DNA from: Branchiostoma floridae
Lineage: Eukaryota > Chordata > Leptocardii > Amphioxiformes > Branchiostomatidae
Length of the DNA stretch: 64,000 nt
Assembly (NCBI RefSeq): GCF_000003815.2
Contig: NC_049991.1
Span: 20,131,600 to 20,195,599 of the forward strand
Direction: 5' to 3'
A program made the position numbers and the translations under genes. The notes beneath the pieces are model-generated. The model was given only the letters and a program-made list of their open reading frames with translations. It was not told where the DNA came from and made no database searches. Shown one piece after another: positions 32,401 through 44,261 of the stretch; position 1 is the first letter of the stretch, and each line of letters opens with the position of its first letter.

Positions 32401-35400
32401 TTACATCTGTTACTACTGGCGCTAGCCTATATAGTCGGTAGTGGCGGTCATCGGGAAAAGAATAAGGAAAAAATAAAATAATTGCGATTGATGTATTATA
32501 ATTATATGAAATATAGCTTTGTACTAACTGATACTTAATCTAATGGGTTGTTGAAAAAATAATGCCATTTTGTAAGACTTGGTGATTTTTACACAATGTC
32601 ATATACAAAATTTAATGTACAATACATTCAGCCAACGTGCAACTCATTTCAAGGGAAATCGGAATGCATCATGATCAGTGGGAAACAATTGCTAGACACA
32701 AGGAGGGGAACTTTGGAATTTCATTTTGTAGTTACATATATTTGCACACAATTTTTCTACTAGATGGCTCTGTGCTTAAGCTATACTTTCACAATGCAGC
32801 CCTAAGCTTTAACTATTTAACAGAATTTCAAGCTATGACAACTTGTTCCACGTACCATTACAAATTACAAAATGGCATCTTTTTTTCTGCCAGCCCAGAA
32901 GTATTCAGTGCAATATCAATTCTAATGATCTAAACACAGTATATTGATTTTCACAGTGTTGATTATAATAGTCATATGAATAATATGATTGGTTTGTTTG
33001 AGCAGCTATTTTAAGATATGAATTTTGAATTGTTATCTAGATTTGTTGTAGAAAGGACTTCACCCACAAAGTGACACATTCTTTTTATATCCTTGGTGTA
33101 TGGTATTCATAATCAGTACAAATAGGTAAGAAACTACCGTTTATATAATATTGTTGACTGGTCACCGGTAGTTCCGTTAGGTAAGTATGTACTGTTCAAT
33201 TATTGTGCTATCTGCAACACCAGGAATATTTCATTCACTCTTCTTGAAAGTGCCTTGTTCAAGTTTTCATCACAGATTAATTATACCTTTAAAGACTTTG
33301 ATTAGCTAATATCTTTTGGTAAGTGCTTGGTCTTACTGTGATTACTGTATATACTAGATAGGTAATGACATATTGCTTTACGACTACTGGATTAAACAAG
33401 GCATAAAGCAAAGGAAATTACTAGCCCATCTTTAGGTAGAATTTAAAAGGGTTGCCTCTGGAATCTTTACTGTGGTTAAACTGTGTTTACCTTTATCCAT
33501 GGGATAACCTATATCCATTGTGTATTTAGTTATATCAAGTCAACGAACATGAGTTTCAAATTGCAATATTTTCTATACTTAAAAAAATGTTTAAAATATT
33601 GCAGTTTGATACCGCTGTCCATCAACTTTGTATCTCTAAATGCCCTGTTTTTGAAAACAATCATTATGGAATCCGATGTACTAGGTTAACCATTAGCCAG
33701 CAGATAATGGTGAACTAGTGTTAAGTCAGATTTATCACCAATTGTTGGATCTGTGACATAATGATGATGATGTTTGATCTGTTATTATGTTCCACTTAAT
33801 TTGAATTAGCCCTAATTTGCTCTTGATGAGCTTTCTCAGGTAGGCTAGTCTTCAATTCATGTTGTTGTTTCAGGGACCCTTCAAAGTAAGAATTTAAGAA
33901 TAGGTAAAGAATAGAATCGTGGGATTGCATGGAATAAAAACTTGAATCTGATCAGGAATACAGTCAAACCTGTCTATAGTGGCCACACAAGGGACCGGAC
34001 AAATTTGGCCACTATAGACAGGTGGCCTCTGTATAGAGGTGGCAACTTGTAGATAAAATACCCAAGGGACCGACAAAAAGTGGCCACTATGGACAGGTGG
34101 CCCCTCTGTAGAGGTGGCCCCTAATACAGGTTTGACTGTACCACTTAATGTGAATTAGCCCTAATTTGCTCTTGATGAACTTTCTCAGGTAGGCTAGTCT
34201 TCAATTCATTTTGTTGTTTCAGGGACCCTTCAAGTAAAAATTTAAGAATAGGTAAAGAATAGAATCGTGGGATTGCATGGGATAAAATCTTGAATCTGAT
34301 CAGGAATACAGTCAAACCTGTCTATAGTGGCCACACAAGGGACCGGACAAATTTGGCCACTATAGACAGGTGGCCTCTGTATAGAGGTGGCAACATGTAG
34401 ATAAAATACCCAAGGGACCGACAAAATGTGGCCACTATGGACAGGTGGCCCCTCTGTAGAGGTGGCCCCTAATACAGGTTTGACTGTATATCATATATAA
34501 CAATGCTACTCCCTGAACCTGCATGTGTGAACCAAGTTACCGACTTAAATTTCCTTCAGGCTCTGTTTTCGTGTTCATTTTCATATTCAGTATTGTTTTC
34601 AGATAAAGAGTGTTTGTAAAATCGGCAATACAAATTGACAAATGAATACAAAATCTAATTGACTTTGTGCAAAGAGGGCTCAGGAAAAGTTCATGCCTAT
34701 GCAGGGTTTACATATTTTATCTCCAAGCAGATCCACAGTGGCGTAATATTAAGCCCTCCTCCGGTGCCCATTTGACTCCCTTTGGCCGGCTATACTCCTT
34801 GGCCAGCTTTGATACTACAGTCAAACCTGTCTATAGTGGCCACACAAGGGACCGGACAAATTTGGCCACTATAGACAGGTGGCCTCTGTATAGAGGTGGC
34901 AACTTGTAGATAAAATACCCAAGGGACCGACAAAAAGTGGCCACTATGGACAGGTGGCCCCTCTGTAGAGGTGGCCCCTAATACAGGTTTGACTGTATCT
35001 TATAGCACCATAGGATCTTCTTGGAGATTAGGGTTACATTCTGTCCTTCTGCTCACAAACTGTTCCTTCCCTTGGTGCTGAAAAATAGGCTACTATGTAA
35101 CTAACATAAATGATACAATACAAGTTACTGAGAGTCTTTCCCATAGGATAGCACACATCTCATATTAAAGGATAGTAGAAATGTAAGATAGATAATCACG
35201 AAAAAAGAAATTAAAACCATGAAACATTAATTTCAATTTCTATACTTTTTGTCACATTCTAGGTAGATTGAAGAAAAGAGTAAATTTTGCGTAGATTTTT
35301 AAATTAGTTTAATAGTTTTTTAATTAGAATAATGTGAGATTTATTCAAGTTTGACATGTAGCTGTGACAAGAAATGATGCAAGGATTTACTTCAGCTGTT

Positions 35401-36777
35401 CCTGGAATTTTCTGTCCGAACCAGGTGATGAATTCTCCATACTTTGCCAGTCACACTCTATAACGATGCTTGTGAGAAAATGCATTCTGATCTTACGTAC
35501 TAATGGCGAGAAAATGCTTACTGATCACTGACTATATTACTACACTTGCCAGGTACCTTTTTTGCCACCAGATCTCACACTGTGATAATCTTGTACTATG
35601 ATTATTCTATAATATTTCTCTTTCTCAATCACTGTCTAACAAGTAACAAGCATGAGTCAAAGCACAACTCCTGTTCTTTTGCAATTCAAGATGTCTTGGT
35701 TAATCAGATTTTGCTACATGTACATGTAACATTACAGCATGTTGAAGATTCTAAGGTTATTGCGCATGTGCCAAAGGGATATTTTTAAAAATTTAACCCC
35801 CTTACTCTTTGTTTGCTTTATATTTGAATCATGTATAATGACTATTAATAATCTCTTTGTGCATTTAACATAAACTTGCTACCTTACAGTATAAATGCTT
35901 GGAATTTTGTAGTTTAATTTGTGTTTGCCTGCATGTCTTGCTCTGAAGATTTGCTTGAATTCTGGACTGCATGTGAAAATAAGTACTAAAACTGACTTTT
36001 TTTATACCAATCCTGTATTCAATGACAGCAAGCATTTAATCAGTTTTCAGATTTGGAAAACAGACAGAAAATTTGTATATGTATGTGGTAAATGTTATTG
36101 AATTTTGGATTTAAAAAAACAGTACCTGTCGAATATCAAAAACTGTGTTGCTGTAAAACTAAAAGTAATATTCTCTCCTTGCCAATGGAGTTCCTGTTAT
36201 TCGATATGACTTCTTTTAAACATACAATGTTTTGCACTATTACATATGCCTTAAGAAAAAAACATCTGAAATTGAAAATATGACTATCAATCAAACATAT
36301 AATGTCCACTTCAGTGAAATAAAAAATGCTGAAAAAGATTCAACACTAAAATTTCCATAATATCTCTAAACAAATGCTTGCTGTCATTGGCTGCAGTGAC
36401 AGTTGATGAAGTGTATTTATCGCCTCTGAATGTTTTCCAGGGTGGCCACCACCATGTTACTGAGTGCCTACTGGCATGGCTTCCACCCTGGCTACTACCT
36501 CAGTCTAATGACCATCCCCCTCTCCCTCTGGGTCGAGACAGAAGCTAGCACCGCATTTCGCACGCGGCTTGGAATCCGCGGCCAGCGAATCTGGGACTGG
36601 CTTCACTGTTTTCTGAAGATGCGGGCCTATGACTACATGTCGGTTGGGTTTCTGCTGTTGTCTTTCGAAGCCACCATCAAGTATTGGCACTCTATATGCT
36701 ACATCTACTATGTTTTCTGTGCTGTGGTGCTTGCTCTGTCCTACTTCTGCAGGCAGAAAGGCTTAAAGGGGTCCTAA
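26408..36777 (+). CDS. MBOAT7: Lysophospholipid acyltransferase 7 (LPIAT1), two alternative last exons
   Basis: MBOAT7 is a polytopic endoplasmic-reticulum enzyme that transfers polyunsaturated acyl chains, chiefly arachidonate, from acyl-CoA to lysophosphatidylinositol. Coding exons: 26408-26619, 27642-27768, 28228-28420, 29082-29348, 29974-30061, 30729-30911, then either 32121-32481 or 36441-36777. All junctions are GT-AG and the frame is continuous. The products are 476 or 468 residues; the vertebrate protein is about 470. Family marks: MSPDELIYL start, TLHSLVSILGT, NAVQLVLTLK, SYCYIGVYTGPFYKYRTY, FRMRMYSAWI, and GMKHWNMTVQYWMAEYIY with the catalytic Asn. The catalytic His is in SAYWHG of the last exon. 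Start chosen by match to the family N-terminus. The gene diverges from INTS1. Confidence 0.95.
26905..27440 (+). mobile_element. tRNA-derived SINE in MBOAT7 intron 1
   Basis: The head has a box A (gtggcgcagtgg) and box B (ggttcgaatcc) of a tRNA-type Pol III promoter. The body has the ctcggataggacgttaaatg block followed by gaggtcccgtg. The tail is a-rich (aaataaataaaaaaaa). Confidence 0.75.
27805..27890 (+). pseudogene. Partial copy of MBOAT7 exon 2 (donor side)
   Basis: The sequence gccacctgttccacctgccg through gtgctcacgctcaag/gtgggg repeats the 3' two thirds of exon 2 (27642-27768) with two visible substitutions. A (gttt)n run separates them. It lacks an acceptor and the TCHLLTFVWCFGY part. 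Confidence 0.8.
28770..29044. mobile_element. MITE with about 55-bp inverted ends
   Basis: Left end tttcgattggctaaattggc, right end gccaatttagccaatagaaa, with attttgaccttcca shared inward. It lies in the MBOAT7 intron directly before exon 4. Confidence 0.75.
29680..29945 (+). repeat. Tandem repeat of actcgtcatttagcattcat
   Basis: About seven imperfect units of 33-45 bp built from tcatttagcattcatagact and agctactcac. It sits in the MBOAT7 intron before exon 5. No spacer pattern, so not an array of any other kind. Confidence 0.85.
30225..30316. repeat. Perfect-stem hairpin repeat
   Basis: Arms cgtattatagctcccgagtc and gactcgggagctataatacg flank a short loop, with gtatccagctg/cggctggacac beyond. 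A short MITE-like palindrome in the MBOAT7 intron before exon 6. Confidence 0.7.
30577..30654 (+). pseudogene. Partial copy of MBOAT7 exon 6 (acceptor side)
   Basis: The acceptor ttgttacag and the segment EPGGNKSPQEARYNFDTIKN, continuing to VDIYWV, duplicate the first 78 nt of exon 6 (30729-30911). The copy lacks the WNMTVQYWM catalytic segment and has only a weak donor (TGG/gtgtct). The upstream accatccatattggct is also duplicated. Confidence 0.8.
32121..32481 (+). CDS. MBOAT7: MBOAT7 alternative terminal exon 7a
   Basis: The acceptor cccctcccag precedes RFPVVFVVSAYWHGIHGGYY, which carries the MBOAT catalytic His. The exon joins in frame to the donor at 30911 (TTC AG/G TTT) and ends with a Lys-rich tail and TAA at 32479-32481. 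The end of the coding region contains AATAAA, which could serve as a poly(A) signal overlapping the stop. Compared with 7b it is less like vertebrate MBOAT7 (GIHGGYYLFFLSVALMQIVE) but remains open throughout and keeps the motif, so it is probably functional. Confidence 0.85.
33961..34138. mobile_element. Mariner-type MITE copy 1
   Basis: Inverted ends CAGTCAAACCTGT ... ACAGGTTTGACTG enclose 178 bp flanked by TA. The interior repeats tggccactat motifs. The same element occurs twice more downstream. Confidence 0.85.
34309..34486. mobile_element. Mariner-type MITE copy 2
   Basis: Same 178-bp element, TA-flanked. It arose with its flank by tandem duplication of 33792-34140, not by transposition. 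Confidence 0.85.
34818..34995. mobile_element. Mariner-type MITE copy 3
   Basis: Same 178-bp element, TA-flanked, in unrelated flanking sequence, so an independent insertion. Confidence 0.85.
36441..36777 (+). CDS. MBOAT7: MBOAT7 alternative terminal exon 7b
   Basis: The acceptor tgttttccag precedes RVATTMLLSAYWHGFHPGYY. It joins in the same phase to the donor at 30911. The segments HPGYYLSLMTIPLSL and FLKMRAYDYMSVGFLLLS are close to vertebrate MBOAT7, so this is the ancestral-type last exon. It lies 3.96 kb beyond exon 7a, which already contains a stop, so the two exons must be mutually exclusive. It ends CRQKGLKGS with TAA at 36775-36777. Confidence 0.9.
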
Positions 36778-38210
36778 AGTCCAGAAGGGAGTGTTATTTT
36801 TCAATAGATTAGGCGTCAATGAATTCACGATCAGCACCCTTTTTGCAGAATTCCATTTGTGGTGAATTACGCGAGGTGTGTTTGTAAATCCCACTAAACC
36901 CTTGCAGACCCTACCCATGCACTTTCTATACATAATAGATACTTTCTTCCTTTTAGGCTTAAATGAGTGAGGGGCAATTTGCATGCCAAGAGGGGTCTTT
37001 GTTCACAAGACATCAAGCAACCCAAAACAAGACAAGTTTTTAACATCGCCTCTCAAATTGGTTTTGTAACCAAACTTTTTTCAGGCCATGTCAGACACAT
37101 TTTGATCAGCCATAGGCTGAGCTTGCTTAGTTGAATTAAAGAGTACTTGGGGAGTTTAGTACAATTTGTTGTTGGCATCCATCTGTCTTGGAAGACAATG
37201 GTAGGCAGACAGGGTACCGGTGAGTTAGTACAATACTGAATGCTTTTTGATGTATGCAAGAATGGTGGGTATTTTATCGTAGAATTTCGAAGTACGATGC
37301 ATATTTTACTTTCTAAAATTAATATCTATTGTAAAATAACACACTCTTTTGGAGTCTAGAACTCCTTTAATTAAGCTGCAATGGTATAGAAGAATGAGTC
37401 AGCTTTGAAAAAGATGCCAATGTGAAGATGTAGTGAACACTTGTATGTCTAGGTTTTTCTTGACGTAGTTGAACTGCAAACTGTATGTAGGTTTGTTTTA
37501 ATTTGGTTTCGATTGGGTAGCTGTATTTTCAATTGCAGGTATGGCTTAAAACTCAATCATGCAGTTGTGTAAATGTCATTTTGAATTCTTGCAATAAGAT
37601 TCTTTGGAAAAATGGGACAGTTTGCCAGAAAATGGCACACATGCACATGTATGTATGTATCCTGGGTATGGTATCAACAAGCAAAAGGTGACAATCAAGA
37701 AAACTTATAATTACTCCCACCTTTATTTTTGCCAGCATGCAAAGCAACGTCATGTAGCATTGTGCAGTTGTGGCATGGCATATTATACATCAATTTGTAT
37801 TTATTACTATATACTGGTTACCTTTATTGCCAACAACACATATCCATGAAACTTTCTATATAAAAGTTTTCTAAATGTACTTAGAATGTTGTTGATGTTG
37901 ATAAGTTGATCCTGTCTTAGTCAAATTCCAATTGTATTTTCTCTGCTTTTGTCAGCAAGTGTAGCCATTTGTCATGGTCACAGGCTAGTATTTAGAAAAA
38001 TGTTATTAGACAAAAAAATGACATTTCAGTTTGGTTTCTACCATGTATCAAGGTGTCAGAATCATCCGAATATGTCATGTAATATAATTGTAGTGCCTCA
38101 TTCCATTTTAACTGTGTTGTAAAACTGTGCAATATGTGACCATATGTTGCTGCTATATTTTCATGCAAGTGTTATTTTGTGCCATGGTAAATATGATGAA
38201 AATTCAATCA

Positions 38211-38426
38211 TGATGTATAATGGCTGTGACTGGAGTTAAAATTGAATTACTGCGACAACACCACCTTTGTAGAATGCTTGTACTCAGCCAGATCTTAAGG
38301 TGGGTTCACATGTGCGTATGATGTATAATGGTTGTGACTGGAGTTAAAATTGAATTACTGCGACAACACCACCTTTGTAGAATGCTTGTACTCAGCCAGA
38401 TCTTAAGGTGGGTTCACATGTGCGTA
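38211..38426 (+). repeat. 108-bp tandem duplication
   Basis: The stretch from tgatgtataatgg to gttcacatgtgcgta is present twice in tandem (38211-38318 and 38319-38426) with about one difference. The second copy includes the left end of the neighbouring MITE, so the duplication happened after MITE insertion. Confidence 0.85.
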
Positions 38427-38714
38427 TATATTCAAGTCTGTTTGAGGTCCATATGGAATTTTTAGCCTCTGCCAGGCTCCACAGGTCGCTGGAAAAATAA
38501 TGGGAATTTGACAGATAAAACCAGATAACATGCCATCGGAGTTAGCTGGATGCAAACCATACTCCTCGGACAACTAACTCCACTGGCATATTGTATGTCT
38601 ATATTTTTTCCAATTTCCACAATTTTTCCAGCATTCTGAGGAGCCTGGTAGAGGCTAACAATTCCATACGGACCTCAACCGGACTTGAATATATACGCAT
38701 TTGTGAATCCGGCT
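38406..38714. mobile_element. Harbinger-type MITE with long inverted ends
   Basis: Inverted ends of about 80 bp start AGGTGGGTTCACATG and AGCCGGATTCACAAA, containing ATATATTCAAGTC and a GAGGTCC block. TTA flanks both sides. The interior is non-coding. Confidence 0.7.
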
Positions 38715-39705
38715 TTAGTTTATATCGTGTTGATCAGTCTATTTTGGGAGGTTAGGAATTCAGGACTTGAATTTGAGTGTAGAGTTCGAAGATGATGGAC
38801 CAAGGAGGATAATGATATATATTTGTAAGTATAATGATATATATATATTTGTGATGTAAAATGTAGACAAACTGTGACTGGGCTGTGGTGTTATTGTTTT
38901 AATATGAAAATTGAGTATGAAAACTGTGGCACAAAGTTCAGTAGTTCTGGCAATGGCCAAACCTGGTCCTTGAAACAGAGTGTTAAAAAACACTCATGGT
39001 GATATTTTTGTGGCGCTGCAACATTCCAGAGTGGAGAATTATAATGGTCAATAGGGCAAAATGCTGTATGCATTTCACTTTTTTTTGTAGGCGTTTTTTA
39101 TGGTACATTCAAAGCTGGCCGAGCAAAGCGATTGTGTGTGTGTGTGTGCATTCCCGGTATACCCGTGTGTGTTACGATGATGTTTGTGTGTGGATACCTT
39201 CTCCTGTGCGTCATACCCAAAATAGATGAATAATCCGCGACAATCGTTACATGTTTTTAAATATGTCTTACCTTGCGCCCCCTGGACGTTGGACTTGAAG
39301 TCCAGAAAAAGGGCTGACCTAGGTATTTTAATCGTCTTTCATCTTGTATTTGTATGTCTAAGACTCAATAAAGATGATTCTGATCCCTCTCAACTTTTAC
39401 GGGTGGCCGGAGCTGATTTCTGTCTCGTAAACTGTCCTCGCCCTTCAAAACGGCTGTCGTATGTATATTAGCACACTCTGGTCACCCCGTGATGCTTCCT
39501 GGCGCAGTTGATATGGGATTAGGGTTTAGACCTTTTGATTCTGGTTCGAACCCGTGTTATTATAATGCACTTTCCTTTTTGATAATTTTTTCACCGATAC
39601 AATACTGTCGTACATTTGTAATTTAAATGTTGCTTTAAATACATTTGCTTCTTTTCAGCTCCTCCAGAAACTATATTACGCTCGGATATGAAAAGACTAG
39701 TCAGC

Positions 39706-39780
39706 GATATTGCGACGACCGTCTGAAAAGGCGACGACCGTTTGAAAAGGCGACGACCGTCTGGAAAGGCGACGACCGTA
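39706..39780 (+). repeat. 18-bp tandem repeat (four copies)
   Basis: Unit gcgacgaccgtctgaaaag, four near-identical copies, between MBOAT7 and collagen-fibrinogen gene A. Confidence 0.85.
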
Positions 39781-39938
39781 TTCATATGAATATGGGCCCC
39801 CCGCTTGCATACAAAGATGATAAAGACACAGCTAAGGCTCAATTAGGTCAAGTTTTCAATTGGTATGAAGCTCGAGAATTAATTCAATTTTTCTTTCAAT
39901 ATCTTCTAGGTTAGGGTTTTTTGTATGGAGCTCGAGAT

Positions 39939-42900
39939 TCAGTTAGGTCTGATCTTCATGACAGACGACTTGATGGAGTATTTGTGAGCTGTCCAAGCTT
40001 CCCATTCTATACCGTGCGACTCACTCCCCCCACCGCCATGCTTGTACGGCTGGTTAAGGTTAACGGTGTCACAACCGCCATACCACCAACCACCACGACC
40101 ATGATCAGCTGCGCAGTTAGTAGCATGACTGTCATTATCCTGGTCGTGTGTCGAAAATTTTCTACCATCGTGGTAGCTTAAGCCTTTCCCACCATCCCCA
40201 GCAGTGCCGCTATATGTGCCAACATGTAGACGGTACTTTGCAGCTTCATCCTCGATATAGAAGCTATCGTATTCGGCGTACACTGTATCCGAGGCCCAAT
40301 TTTCAAGATCGATTCTCAAAAGGTAGCTCTTAGCATTAGTGAGTTGATATATCTTATCGTTTCCTAACCAAAATTCTCCGCTACGACTGCCAAAGCCCTC
40401 TTTGTAAGTTTGCCAGTCTCTGGCGAAATCTACAGAACCGTTGAAGCGTTTTTGGATAACTGTCCAGCCGCCGGTTCCGTCTTCCATCTCACAGTAGACC
40501 AAGAACGGGTCCCTGGACCTGACGGGTTGGATGGTGTAGACACCGCTGATGCGATAGGCTGCGTTATACAGCTCGTCACAATCTGTAAGTAAAACTCCCT
40601 TTAACCACAAAGTAAATGCCATTGCTAATGAACATGTATGTCTTTTGCGCGTTGACTACTTGGCGCTTATACAAGGAAGGTAATAAAGATTGTAACAGCA
40701 AAGCTGAGGGATAAGTCAAGCTAGAATGTACCTCTTGCTGGGCTGTTAAAACAGTCACAGGTCCCGGGTGGGCCAGCGGAACCAGGTGAGCCAGTAGGAC
40801 CGGACGGGCCAGTAGAACCGGGTGGGCCAGCGGGGCCGGGTTTGCCGACAGGACCGGCTCTGCCGGGCGGGCCAGGGACTCCGTCGCGGCCGTTCGTTCC
40901 GTTGAATCCCCTTGGGCCAGGTGGCCCAGGTAGGCTGGATGGCCCATGTGGGCCAGGAGGTCCCGATGGGCCAGGGGGTCCCGGTGGCCCCGTGGGTCCA
41001 TCACGACCGTCTCTGCCAGGCAGCCCGTCACGACCATCCTGTCCGTTTGCTCCAGCTTGTCCTGTCAGACCGTCTCTGCCTGGAGGCCCCTGCACACAGC
41101 CTGTGTGAGGACATACGTTGATTAGTCTTCTATCCCTTCTCGTCTCACTCCGTTCGGTTTCTGTTAAACGGCTTTCTTTGTACAAATTGAGCAAACCGTA
41201 TTTTCGACAAAAACTTTTTTTATTTAGTGATCTACTGACAAACAGGGTTGACAATGATTGTCAGTTGTCTATATTATCAACTTTACAAATATCTATTACT
41301 GAAGTCCGAAATCTTTGCACACAGATACTTTCCCACAAACATGCGATGAAACCGAAACTGGTGCCACATAAAGTCAACATCGAGAATGCTCTGGGTTAAA
41401 GTGTTAAACCTCCATTACTACAATTTGGCTTAATGCCATCCCTGTTAGCCTGTACTGTGAAAAATTTGTCATTTCGCAGCAGAGGAAAACGTTTCGTACT
41501 TCCGGGTCTGACTGCCGGAGTTGTCGAGTCGGCCGCTCTCTTCGCCCTGCGGCGGCCGGTGGGATCAGACAGGACGGGCGGCCGGGCCCCGCTCTCCGGC
41601 CCGTCTGCTGACGGCAGAGTGAGAGAGTTGGCGGCTCTCTTCGCCCTGCGGCGGCCGGTGGGATCAAACAGGACCGGCGGCCGGCCCCCGCTCTCTTGTC
41701 CGTCTGCTGCAGGACGGAGCGGCCCGGGGCGGAACAGGCCGTCGGTAGACTGGGAAAAAAGAAATTATTAATTATATAAATCTTTACTGAATCAAACTCC
41801 AACTGCAATTTCTAACACAAAACATGGCCGTACCGAAATTATCGACCAACAGTCTTTGTGAAGAAATTAGCAATACACAGCTTCTGGGACATTTGTTTTC
41901 TCGTTTTCAAGTTAACATTTTCTAGAGAATTTCAACTTAAAATGTTTTTACTATATGAGTAAGAAGTAAAGTAAAGGGCCTTGTTACGATACTGCAGCGG
42001 AACTTCGAGTTTGATATCTCAAGTATTGATGATTTTTAAGGGGTAAATAGTTCGTGGGACTGACAGCAAGTAGTATAGATTTGGGCACCCTAGCGGCTTA
42101 CATTGGAACTGTAGGGCAGGTTTAGTGTCAGACTTTGAAAGGGAATAACACAAGAAGGGATTGACGGATTGTCATGATTAATGGTATGTAGATAGCTGAA
42201 TTGGTGCTTCATATAATCACATATCAATTATGCAAATTTGAATCTGATTTGCATAATCAATTAGAAAATCATTTTCACACGCTCAGTTCAATTATAGGAC
42301 AATTGCAACATGTGACATTTGTAATTGAGAAAAAGAAGGATATTTATAGGTATATATTATGCAAAATAAAGACCTAATTTGCATAATTAATGAGAAATTG
42401 CTATAATGTCATTGTGGTAACGGACAGGAACTTCATACTTTTAGCATTTGGAAGTTATATACAGGTGAACATCGTTGAACATAAATTATGTAACTGAGGT
42501 CCTCATTTGGATAGATTATCAGAAAATACGATTAAGCCTTATTTCTAAACATAGATTGTGTACGCGTGTTGTTTGGTGAAGGAGATGATCAACTAATATA
42601 ATTTATGCAAAATAAGTACCTTTTTTGCATAATTAATGACAAACAGAATTAATGCAGCAGTTGTTAAGGGTGGAATCATTTGGCGAAGGTATGTGGTCGT
42701 GGAACTCTATTTGTTAAATTTGATCCATTTCCCATGTCCTAGCTGACTCCCGACACAGAATAAGGAACTTGTGTTCTGAAAAGTTCATTCAGAGGGTCTA
42801 CTTAACAAAAGGCACGTATATGCACAGCCAATATATAAGTGAACAGAAAACAGAACCTCATTAACCGTGCCTTACATGAAAAAACAACATACCTTGGCTG

Positions 42901-44073
42901 ACGTCATTTGTTGTCACAGGGTTTTGTTCACTTGTTACTCCCTAACTTAGGTCACAGCTGTCATAATTCCATAATCCCTTAGTGGTAAATGATGTATTTA
43001 ATACTTGTGAATCACAAGTATGAAATGCATCATTTACCACTGAGCCATTAAGAAAGTATCGCACCAATTATGCAAATTATTGTCATACTTATTCGCATAA
43101 TTATTTGGGTATCTGTTCATGTTCCACCTGGCATAAAGTACATATACCACATGTATCAAAGTAATTGAGAAAACATTTGAATCATATAATGTCCTCATTG
43201 ATAATGCAAATTTTCCTCCTTATTTGCATGATTTACTTCTTATTGTGTCCCTCTCTGTCTGCCCCAAATCATGGAAATCGTCCTTTTTTGTTCAGTTATC
43301 CTGTTTGAAAAATACCCCTGCATTCCAGACCAAACCTACAAACTTTATTTATGACATCACAAGCTATCTGTCACCCAAAATCAAATCAAGACCATAGCAT
43401 GCCCAGGAGAAAAGGCATAAAACCGGAGGTTCTATTGCAGTAAGAGGGAGTTACCAACGGACCCAGCCTGGACATTGACCTTCGTGTTACCAAAACCTTC
43501 CCACATATAGGATGTTTATTAGATCATTTTCCATTAGTCTAGCTGAAACTACTGTATAACCTTAGTTGTTTTTATTCCTATCCACCCATTAGACCACTTG
43601 TGGATATTTGTGCTTTTAGTCTACGGGCATGAACATACAATAAAGATTATTATTATTATTATTATTACAATCTGACAAAGCTGCGGAAACACGAATGGAC
43701 ACACGCAGACACAGACGGACACAATACCTCCTTTTTTCGTCGAGGTAACAACCTCCATTTTCACGAAGATAACAATGAATAATTCCTTTACGCAGGTATT
43801 CATAACTTTACAATAAAGTAGATGTGCAGAAAAGTTTACCTCTGTGTTCTCTGTGTGGACTATTGCTTCCAAAAAAGCGATTCGCTCGTCATTCACAGAC
43901 ACCAGCTGCTTGAGTTGCCAGTTCTGCACCAGCAGCACCGCCATCAGCACCGAGACGACTAGGGCGACTGCGGCAGCGCACACGGCCTGAAGCCCCGCCG
44001 GGCGCACACGGAACCGCCGGTCCACTTGCACGGGCCCGCCCAAGCCACTGTACGTCAGTTTGTCTGAACTCAT
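39939..44073 (-). CDS. Type II membrane collagen-fibrinogen protein A (ficolin/FIBCD1-like)
   Basis: Four exons: 43840-44073, 41500-41749, 40732-41100, 39939-40582, giving 498 residues with consistent phases. Residues 1-27 are cytosolic, 28-49 a transmembrane helix, then a short coiled-coil-like stretch. Residues 92-158 hold two copies of a roughly 33-residue module, each ending RRRAKR followed by AA, a furin-type site (after R116 and R149). Residues 166-273 are 36 Gly-X-Y triplets, one broken (SLP). A CDC linker leads to a fibrinogen-like domain (285-498) with DQDND, a Ca-site pattern, and [10 protein letters not shown] as in ficolins. The likely role is a pattern-recognition lectin on the cell surface, sheddable if cleaved. 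The tail has YSGL, a possible endocytosis motif. Start chosen by identity with gene B (MSS-D/E-KL). Confidence 0.88.
42170..43250. repeat. AT-rich dispersed repeats with many ATTTGCAT motifs in gene A intron 1
   Basis: At least eight atgcaaat/atttgcat-type motifs occur, within diverged units such as gtcctcatttg and gaacataaattatg. A single related unit lies at 49025-49170 with the same ggcgaaggtatg and gtcgtggaac strings, so this is a dispersed repeat family. Confidence 0.6.
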
Positions 44074-44261
44074 TCTCTCAGTTGTGAATAGCTGGTCACC
44101 GAAAAGAGGGCTTCTAAAACGTCCCAGTGTCACTTCTAGCTGCTACAGTCTAACCGTGTCTGTAACAGAGGAAGTTTCTTTCCAGACTGCCTCGTACGTG
44201 TAAACTTGAGGAAGTTGTGGCAAGTCCAGATAACGTCGTGTTACTATTTCTGGAGAAAAAC

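Larger units (their letters stand above)
33792..34489 (+). repeat. 349-bp tandem duplication containing a MITE
   Basis: The block starting ccacttaat-tgaattagcc and ending at the MITE is present twice in tandem (33792-34140, 34141-34489) between MBOAT7 exons 7a and 7b. Confidence 0.85.
36778..39938. other. MBOAT7 3' region and intergenic DNA
   Basis: This probably includes the 3' UTR of the exon 7b transcript. Besides the tandem duplication and MITE listed separately it has short (tg)n at 39136-39148 and nothing I can call a gene. Confidence 0.6.

Noticed and set aside
40842-41121. Plus-strand Pro/Gly-rich frames
   Set aside because: They are the antisense of the Gly-X-Y collagen exon of gene A; the same applies at 46673-46984.
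42170-43250. Enhancer made of clustered octamer (ATTTGCAT) sites
   Set aside because: The motif belongs to a diverged dispersed repeat also present at 49025-49170, so clustering is explained by repeat structure. Regulatory use is not excluded.
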